A model generated the notes under the pieces. The model worked only from the letters and a program-made list of their open reading frames with translations. It did no database searches and was not told the DNA's origin. From contig CANGJO010000028.1 of NCBI GenBank assembly GCA_947454285.1, forward strand, positions 1-10,302: 10,302 bases of DNA, read 5' to 3'. The position numbers and the translations under genes were made by a program. This DNA is from Microbacteriaceae bacterium. GTDB lineage: Bacteria; Actinomycetota; Actinomycetes; Actinomycetales; Microbacteriaceae. Within the stretch, counting starts at the first letter, position 1; every line of letters begins with the position of its first letter. Positions 5,100 through 10,302 of this stretch are shown piece after piece.

Positions 5100-6698
5100 C
5101 TAGAGCAGCTTGGCTCCAGGAATGGCATCTAGAAGGTTGCGGGTGTATTCCTGCTGCGGCTTGCTGAAGATGTCTTTGGTGCTGCCGAACTCAACGATCT
5201 GACCCTTGTTCATCACTGCAACCCGATCGGCGATTATTTTCACCACCGATAAATCGTGCGTAATAAAGAGGTAGGTCAACTTGAGTTCGTCTTGCAGCCT
5301 AGCGAGCAGCTCAAGCACCTGCGCCTGCACCAAAACATCTAGCGCAGAAACCGCTTCATCAAGCACAACCAATTCTGGATTCAACGCAAGTGCACGAGCA
5401 ATGGCAACGCGTTGACGCTGGCCACCGGATAGTTCGCTTGGGTAGCGAGACGAAATTGCCCATGGCAGTGAAACCTGATCAAGCAATTCACGCACGCGAG
5501 CCTCGCGCTCTTTGCGTGTGCCCACCTTGTGAGTCACAAGTGGTTCGGCAATTGTGTTGGCAATATTTTGTAGCGGATCCAACGAACCGTAAGGATCTTG
5601 GAACACCGGTTGCATGTGGCGGCGCAAATCAAAAAGCTCACGAGAGTTCATGCCTGCAATATTTTTGCCATCAACTTTGATCTCACCAGATGTTGGTTTC
5701 TCAAGACCAAGCAGCATCTTGGCAACTGTTGATTTACCAGAACCAGATTCACCAACCAGGGCAAGAGTTGTGCCGCGTTTGATTTCAAGCGAAACATTAT
5801 CTACCGCGGTGAACGGCGTGCTCTTGAAACCGCTGCCCTTGATTTGGTAGACCTTGCTGATGTTTGAAATAGAAACGGCAACATCGGTGCCCATGTGCTC
5901 TTTGCGTGGCGCAGCCTTGCGAGCGGCAACAAGTTTTTGCGTGTAAGGGTGCTTTGGGTTTTTCAAAACTTCCAGCGATGGCCCGGCTTCAACAACCTTG
6001 CCGCGATACATCACAACAATTTTTTCTGCACGCTCAGCAGCAAGACCAAGATCGTGAGTAATCAAAATCACCGATGTCTTGCTTGCTTTAGTTAGCGTTG
6101 CCAGGTGATCAAGAATTGTGCGCTGCACGGTTACATCAAGAGCGCTGGTTGGTTCATCGGCGATAAGCAACTTAGGATTTGCCGAAAGACCAATTCCAAT
6201 CAACACGCGCTGGCGCATTCCACCAGAGAACTGGTGCGGGTATTGCTTCATACGCTTATCGGCATCAGCTAGTCCTGCTTTTTGCAAGACTGCGATTGCT
6301 TCGGCACGAACAGCCTTTTTATCTAGGCCCGGATTGTTTGCGGCAATAGCCTCTTCAACCTGAAAACCTATAGACCACACCGGGTTGAGATTGCTCATTG
6401 GATCTTGCGGCACAAAACCAATTTGAGAACCACGCACAGCCTCAAGCTCAGATTCGCTGGCGCCAACCAACTCCTTGCCGTCAAACACAATTGAGCCACC
6501 GGCGATCTTGCCTGCGCCTGGCAGTAGGTTGATGATTGCGTGAGCGGTAGTTGATTTTCCAGAACCCGACTCACCAACAATGGCCAGGGTCTCGCCCTCC
6601 CACAGGTCAAGGTTCACGTTGTCTACTGCGCGAACAGTGCCCTGGGAATTAGGGAATTCAACCGCCAGATCGCGGATAGACAGAAGTGGAGTGCTCAT
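5100..6698 (-). CDS. Peptide ABC transporter ATPase with two fused cassettes (DppD-DppF type)
   Basis: A 532-residue cytoplasmic protein carrying both ATP-binding cassettes of an oligopeptide/dipeptide importer, which in many bacteria are two proteins. First cassette: Walker A GESGSGKST (42-50), Q-loop Gln98, signature FSGGM (157-161), Walker B LLIADE (177-182), H-loop His215, then NPKHPYTQ (248-255), a trace of the peptide-transporter C-terminal element. Second cassette: Walker A 316-324, Gln367, signature LSGGQ (423-427), Walker B LVVLDE (443-448), His481. Walker B is followed by Ala rather than Pro (DEA), common in the second half of such proteins. All catalytic residues are present in both halves. 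ATG at 6696-6698 overlaps the upstream permease stop by one base (TGATG); a TTG one codon earlier is less likely. Confidence 0.93.
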   Translation of the reverse strand: MSTPLLSIRDLAVEFPNSQGTVRAVDNVNLDLWEGETLAIVGESGSGKSTTAHAIINLLPGAGKIAGGSIVFDGKELVGASESELEAVRGSQIGFVPQDPMSNLNPVWSIGFQVEEAIAANNPGLDKKAVRAEAIAVLQKAGLADADKRMKQYPHQFSGGMRQRVLIGIGLSANPKLLIADEPTSALDVTVQRTILDHLATLTKASKTSVILITHDLGLAAERAEKIVVMYRGKVVEAGPSLEVLKNPKHPYTQKLVAARKAAPRKEHMGTDVAVSISNISKVYQIKGSGFKSTPFTAVDNVSLEIKRGTTLALVGESGSGKSTVAKMLLGLEKPTSGEIKVDGKNIAGMNSRELFDLRRHMQPVFQDPYGSLDPLQNIANTIAEPLVTHKVGTRKEREARVRELLDQVSLPWAISSRYPSELSGGQRQRVAIARALALNPELVVLDEAVSALDVLVQAQVLELLARLQDELKLTYLFITHDLSVVKIIADRVAVMNKGQIVEFGSTKDIFSKPQQEYTRNLLDAIPGAKLL

Positions 6699-7639
6699 CA
6701 ACGCTGGGCCCTTGCCTTAGGGTCTAACGCATCGCGAATTGCTTCACCCATCATGATGAACGCCAAAGACGTAATTGAAAGCGCCAAAGAGGGCCAAATC
6801 AGAACCTGTGGTGCAGTGCGAAGGTCCGCCTGAGCCTGGCTGATGTCATTACCCCAGCTCATGGTTGAGGTAGGCAAACCCACACCCAAGAAAGACAATG
6901 TTGCCTCGGCAACGATTGCCGCCGCCAACGAGATTGTTGTGACCGCAATCACCGGAGCAATTGAATTTGGCATTACGTGACGCAGCAGAATCTTGAATCT
7001 GCTGACACCAATTGCCGTTGATGCCATTACATAATCTGATTGCTTGACTCTCAAAATTTCACCGCGCAGCACGCGTGCCGTGGATGGCCAGGCAAATATT
7101 CCAATTGCTGCAGAGATAACCCAAACGTTTCGGAAATCAGAGAACACACTCATGATTACCACCGCCGCAAGGATGTAAGGAATTGAAAAGAAAATATCTC
7201 CGGCACGCGAAAGAATTGCGTCAACCCACTTGCCGTAAAAGCCAGCTAGCGATCCAAAAATTATGCCAAGCAGCGTAGTCAAAACAATGACGATTAGACC
7301 AACCGATAGCGAGGTAGAGGTACCGTGCACAATCCGACTGTAAATGTCGCAGCCTTGGCGGGTAAAACCTAGCGGGTGGCCGGCAGTCGGCGCACCATTG
7401 CTGTTGGCAAGTAGACAATTGTCATTTGGTGGCGTCTGAGTGAATAGGTCTGGAAAAAATGCCACGGTGGTGACTAAAAGAATTAGCAACCCCGCGATGT
7501 AGAACATTGGTCGCTTGCGCAAATCGCGCCAAGCATCTAGGTACAAGTTTGTTGGCTTGTCGCTGATTCGCACGGCATCAATTTCAGCTACCTGAGTTTT
7601 ATCGATGTCGGCTACGAAGTGAAAATCTTTATTTGTCAT
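6698..7639 (-). CDS. Peptide ABC transporter permease, DppC/OppC type
   Basis: A 313-residue membrane subunit. It has a hydrophilic N-terminus with the OppC-type segment AWRDLRKRPMFYIAG (36-50) and a first helix at about 46-64. An external loop with Cys75 and Cys97 (possible disulfide) ends in HPLGFTRQGCDIYSRIV, the OppC pattern that in most members reads GTDxxGRD. More helices follow at about 112-134, 150-167, 173-190, 228-247 and 283-300. The EAA loop is YVMASTAIGVSRFKILLRHV (203-222). I choose ATG 7637-7639 because AAGGA lies six bases upstream; an in-frame TTG at 7655-7657 lacks such a site. The start overlaps the DppB-type gene by 11 bp and the end overlaps the ATPase gene by one base, so the three are translated as a unit. 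Confidence 0.93.
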   Translation of the reverse strand: MTNKDFHFVADIDKTQVAEIDAVRISDKPTNLYLDAWRDLRKRPMFYIAGLLILLVTTVAFFPDLFTQTPPNDNCLLANSNGAPTAGHPLGFTRQGCDIYSRIVHGTSTSLSVGLIVIVLTTLLGIIFGSLAGFYGKWVDAILSRAGDIFFSIPYILAAVVIMSVFSDFRNVWVISAAIGIFAWPSTARVLRGEILRVKQSDYVMASTAIGVSRFKILLRHVMPNSIAPVIAVTTISLAAAIVAEATLSFLGVGLPTSTMSWGNDISQAQADLRTAPQVLIWPSLALSITSLAFIMMGEAIRDALDPKARAQR

Positions 7640-8558
7640 AGCGAATCCTTGGGTCAAGTGCCGCGTATAGAAGGTCGGTAAGTAAATTTACAGCCAGGTA
7701 GAGCAAGACCATTACCGTCACGAATGAGACCACCGTTGGCCCTTCACCACGAATAATTGCTTGATACAAAGTGCGGCCAACACCAGGGACGTTAAAAATT
7801 CCCTCGGTCACCGTTGCACCAACCAACAGAATTCCAAAGTCAATAGATACGTAAGTGACTACAGGAATCATTGAGTTGCGCAAAATGTGCACTCTGGTGA
7901 CTCGCGACTTGCTTAGCCCTTTGCTGTAAGCCGTGCGCACAAAGTCTTGGCTCGCGGTTTCTATAACTGAAGAGCGAGTGAGGCGAATGATGTAAGCCAC
8001 CCCTAGGGTTGCCAAAACCATTCCCGGCAAAATTAGCTCAGGAAAATTAGCTTCGCCGCTGACGGTGGCCCGCGCCCAGTCAAGCTTGATGGCAAAGAAG
8101 AATTGTGAAACGAAGGCGATTACAAAAACCGGGGTCGAAATCAAGATCAGGCTAACTACCAGTGATGAGTTATCAAACCACTTGCCCTTGCGTAAACCCG
8201 CAACCAAACCGATTGCAACGCCAACAATCATCTCGATGACCACAGCGATTAGGGCTAGGCGAAGAGTGACCGGAAAGGTTGAAGCCAGGATTTGACCAAC
8301 CGGTTGGCCAGAGAAAGAGGTGCCAAAATCGCCTTGAAAGATACCTCCTATATAGATGAGGTATTGAACGATAAAAGGCTGATCTAGGTGGTACTGGGCA
8401 CGCAGCTGATCGGCAATGGCCGGGTTCACTCCCTTATCGCCAAACAGCGCGACGATTGGGTCGCCCGGCATTGCGAACACCATGAAGTAAATCAACAGGG
8501 TGGTGCCAAAAAACACCGGTAGTGCCTGAAGCACACGCCTGATTATGTAGCCGGTCAA
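7629..8558 (-). CDS. Peptide ABC transporter permease, DppB/OppB type
   Basis: A 309-residue permease of normal family length (about 305-340). The N-terminus reads TGYIIRRVLQALPVFFGTTLL, very close to the usual DppB start. MPGDP (30-34) follows helix 1. More helices lie at about 98-121, 133-155, 174-192, 237-255 and 277-298. The EAA loop is FVRTAYSKGLSKSRVTRVHI (206-225), and FNVPGVGRTLYQAI and LYAALDPRIRY are conserved C-terminal blocks. The frame opens further, with a TTG at 8595-8597, but that codon lies inside the hairpin at 8587-8617 and has no ribosome site, so I prefer TTG 8556-8558, which has a weak AGG six bases upstream. The gene pairs with the DppC-type gene it overlaps. Confidence 0.9.
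   Translation of the reverse strand: MTGYIIRRVLQALPVFFGTTLLIYFMVFAMPGDPIVALFGDKGVNPAIADQLRAQYHLDQPFIVQYLIYIGGIFQGDFGTSFSGQPVGQILASTFPVTLRLALIAVVIEMIVGVAIGLVAGLRKGKWFDNSSLVVSLILISTPVFVIAFVSQFFFAIKLDWARATVSGEANFPELILPGMVLATLGVAYIIRLTRSSVIETASQDFVRTAYSKGLSKSRVTRVHILRNSMIPVVTYVSIDFGILLVGATVTEGIFNVPGVGRTLYQAIIRGEGPTVVSFVTVMVLLYLAVNLLTDLLYAALDPRIRYDK
7646..7650 (-). promoter_or_regulatory. Ribosome binding site of the DppC-type gene
   Basis: AAGGA on the minus strand, six bases before ATG at 7639. It decides between this ATG and the TTG six codons upstream. Confidence 0.7.
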
Positions 8559-8586
8559 AATTTGCCTAAGTGTTGAAGTCGAACCA

Positions 8587-8617
8587 AGGGGTGGCAATCA
8601 AATTGATTGCCACCCCT
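8587..8617 (-). terminator. Strong hairpin between peptide-binding protein and permease genes
   Basis: A perfect inverted repeat with 15-bp arms (8587-8601 and 8603-8617) and a single-base centre; AGGGGTGGCAATCA begins the arm. With one bulged base CCA/TGG extends it to about 17 bp. It lies 15 bp after the binding-protein stop. No U run follows, so it is probably an attenuator and mRNA 3'-end protector that raises binding protein over permease rather than a complete terminator. Confidence 0.75.
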
Positions 8618-8632
8618 GGCTCTAACTAGTTG

Positions 8633-10231
8633 TTATTTCTTGATGATGTCTTGTAGCAATGGAACTGAGTTCCAACCAAACTTCACGTCAGATACCAATG
8701 TTGAATATCCACCGTTTGAAGTTCCGTACCACATTGGAATTGCAGGTAGATCCTTTAGCAAGATCACCTGTGCATCCTGGTAAGCCTTGTTTGCCTCATC
8801 TAGGGTCTTGGCAGTGTTACCCTTTGCAATCAGTGCGTCAACTTCTGCACTTGAGTAGGCTCCATCATTAGCTCCGGCACCGGTCTGGTAAAGCGGTGCA
8901 ATGAAGTTAGCTAGCGCTGGGTAGTCTGCCTGCCATCCTGAGCGGAATGCCGCCGGGATGGTCTTGTTTGTGATGTCAGTGCGGAATTCAGCGAAGGTTG
9001 GGTAAGCCTTTCCTTCTGCCTCAATGCCAAGGGTGTTCTTGATGTTGTTTGTTACTGCATCTACCCAGCCCTGGTGACCACCATCTGCGTTGTAAGCAAG
9101 TTCAAACTTGCCAGACCACTTAGAGATTTTGTCAGCCGCTGCCCAAAGCTCTTTTGCCTTGGTTGGGTTGTAGTCAAGAACATCTGAGCCTTCAAGCTTG
9201 TCACTCCAGCCAGCAATAACTGGTGAAGTGAAGTCGCGAGCTGGCTTCTTGGTTCCGTTGAAAATCACATCGATAAGTTCCTGACGGTTGATCGCTAGAG
9301 ACAGCGCTGCACGACGCAACTTACCTTCTTCACCAGACCAGTGTGCAAGACGAGCTGGAATTGTGAATGATTGGAAGATTGCAGCAGGCTGATCAACGGC
9401 ACGATCACCAAGATCGTCCTTGTAGGTCTTTAGTGCAGCATCAGGAATTCCTGCTAGCACGTCCAGGTTGTCTGCAAGCAAGTCTGCATAGGCAGCGTCA
9501 AGAGTTGCGTAGAACACAATCTTTAATCCACCATTCTTAGCAACGCGTCCACCCTTGTAGTCAGGGTTCTTTACCAAGTTGATGTCAACGTTGTGCTTCC
9601 ATGCACCCTTTTCTGCAAGCATGTAAGGACCATTACCGATAGGGTTTTCGCCGAATGCCTTAGGGTCATCGAAGAAAGCCTTTGGTTGTGGCACGAAGCC
9701 TGAGTAGCCCAACCGAAGTGGGAAGTCAGACTGTGCTGATGAAAGCTTCACAGTGAACTCAGTTGGGCTAACTACCTTAAGGCCGGTAAGTTCGGTGTCC
9801 TTCTCGTATGAGAAGCCCTCGATCGCATCGAAGAAGTAGCTGTTTAGCTGTGCGTTTGAGAACAGCGCACCGTACTTCCAGGCATCAACGAATGAGTCAG
9901 CGGTTACTTCTTCACCATTGGTGAACTTCCAACCACTCTTGATCTTGATGTCCCAAGTGATGTTGTCGGTTGAAGTGATTGACTCAGCCATCTCGTTTAC
10001 TGGCTTGCCATCAGCATCGTAGTAAACCAAACCTGCGTAAATGTGGTCAATGATCAATCCGCCGCCAACTTCATTGGTGTTGGTTGCGATCAGTGGGTTC
10101 TGTGGCTCTGAGCCATTAACAGAAACAATGTTGTTGTTACCGCCATTTGATCCACCGGCACAGCCAGACAGGGTCAAGGTAACTGCGGCGGCAACTGCAA
10201 CTGCCGCCAGCCCTAACTTCTTAAATCGCAC
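8633..10231 (-). CDS. Peptide/solute-binding lipoprotein of ABC transporter (family 5)
   Basis: A 532-residue DppA/OppA-type receptor (SBP_bac_5). The signal sequence is MRFKKLGLAAVAVAAAVTL, followed by the lipobox LSGC with lipidated Cys24, then a Gly/Asn-rich linker (AGGSNGGNNN). Family features include EPQNPLIATNTNEVGG near the N-terminus, the signature-like EEVTADSFVDAWKYG, NPIGNGPYML, LRRAALSLAINRQELIDVIFNG and a C-terminal YSSAEVDALIAKG ... LPAIPMWYG segment. It would capture oligopeptides on the outer face of the membrane. I start it at GTG 10229-10231 because AAAAGGAG sits five bases upstream and the result is a clean lipoprotein signal. A GTG twelve codons earlier (10267) is open but would put hydrophilic residues before it. 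It is the first gene of the operon; the promoter is at or beyond the window edge. Confidence 0.93.
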   Translation of the reverse strand: MRFKKLGLAAVAVAAAVTLTLSGCAGGSNGGNNNIVSVNGSEPQNPLIATNTNEVGGGLIIDHIYAGLVYYDADGKPVNEMAESITSTDNITWDIKIKSGWKFTNGEEVTADSFVDAWKYGALFSNAQLNSYFFDAIEGFSYEKDTELTGLKVVSPTEFTVKLSSAQSDFPLRLGYSGFVPQPKAFFDDPKAFGENPIGNGPYMLAEKGAWKHNVDINLVKNPDYKGGRVAKNGGLKIVFYATLDAAYADLLADNLDVLAGIPDAALKTYKDDLGDRAVDQPAAIFQSFTIPARLAHWSGEEGKLRRAALSLAINRQELIDVIFNGTKKPARDFTSPVIAGWSDKLEGSDVLDYNPTKAKELWAAADKISKWSGKFELAYNADGGHQGWVDAVTNNIKNTLGIEAEGKAYPTFAEFRTDITNKTIPAAFRSGWQADYPALANFIAPLYQTGAGANDGAYSSAEVDALIAKGNTAKTLDEANKAYQDAQVILLKDLPAIPMWYGTSNGGYSTLVSDVKFGWNSVPLLQDIIKK

Positions 10232-10236
10232 GAGTG

Positions 10237-10244
10237 CTCCTTTT
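10237..10244 (-). promoter_or_regulatory. Ribosome binding site of the peptide-binding lipoprotein gene
   Basis: AAAAGGAG on the minus strand, five bases before GTG at 10231; it fixes the start codon and rules out the longer reading from 10267. Confidence 0.75.
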
Positions 10245-10263
10245 CGAGTAACGCCGGCGATAC

Positions 10264-10292
10264 ACACGCCAGCGTGTTGTGACTCCAGCCTA
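10264..10292 (-). promoter_or_regulatory. Upstream region of the peptide transporter operon
   Basis: This region contains a 6-bp-arm inverted repeat ACACGC-CA-GCGTGT (10264-10277), which could be an operator or a leader hairpin. A TANNNT-like -10 box, TAGGCT (minus, 10292-10287), lies upstream of it; its -35 box would lie outside the window. The call is weak because the region is cut by the window end. Confidence 0.3.
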
Positions 10293-10302
10293 TGCCGGAA
10301 AA

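Noticed and set aside
5390..6363. Open frames on the plus strand inside the ATPase gene
   Set aside because: They run antisense to well-conserved cassette motifs, with no family resemblance of their own and no ribosome sites that stand out.
7640..7657. 6-codon N-terminal extension of the DppC-type permease from TTG 7657
   Set aside because: AAGGA at correct spacing supports ATG 7639, and the extension contains that ribosome site.
10232..10267. 12-codon N-terminal extension of the peptide-binding lipoprotein from GTG 10267
   Set aside because: It has no ribosome site and spoils the lipoprotein signal, whereas AAAAGGAG fits the GTG at 10231.

Overview
The window looks like chromosomal DNA from an actinobacterium of moderate GC (about half G+C by eye). 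Evidence for this: a DnaE2-type polymerase C-terminus, actinobacterial-style solute transporters, a carbohydrate ABC operon with no ATPase gene of its own, TANNNT-like -10 boxes, and several GTG or TTG starts. A small-genome Microbacteriaceae (for example the Rhodoluna/Aquiluna 'Luna' freshwater lineage) would fit, but that placement is inference.

Layout. Positions 1-342 (+) are the last 113 codons of an error-prone DNA polymerase gene (dnaE2-like). Everything else is on the minus strand, so it reads from right to left. The first minus-strand block (10231 down to 5100) is a four-gene oligopeptide/dipeptide ABC importer: lipoprotein binding protein, two permeases, and one protein carrying both ATPase cassettes. 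Next come tRNA-Ser(GCT) and tRNA-Arg(ACG), separated by a 157-bp spacer rich in inverted repeats, and an intrinsic terminator. The second block (4502 down to 339) starts at a LacI-family-like operator/promoter. It encodes a sugar-binding protein and two sugar permeases, followed closely by a DUF1801 protein and a LysE/RhtB-type exporter. The exporter gene ends in a 4-bp tail-to-tail overlap with the polymerase gene.

How the genes work together. The peptide importer is complete. The sugar importer has a receptor and two membrane subunits but must borrow an ATPase encoded elsewhere (MsiK/UgpC type in related bacteria). In both operons a long perfect hairpin lies between the binding-protein gene and the first permease gene, a layout that usually gives much more binding protein than permease.

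I see no defence system, mobile element, CRISPR array or clearly new protein system here. The most unusual signals are RNA-level. One is the leader of the sugar-binding protein gene, where a hairpin buries a strong Shine-Dalgarno sequence in front of a 7-codon ORF that overlaps the gene start. The other is a long imperfect inverted repeat whose outer arm is the 5' acceptor strand of tRNA-Arg. All statements come from reading the sequence; no database search or folding computation was run.
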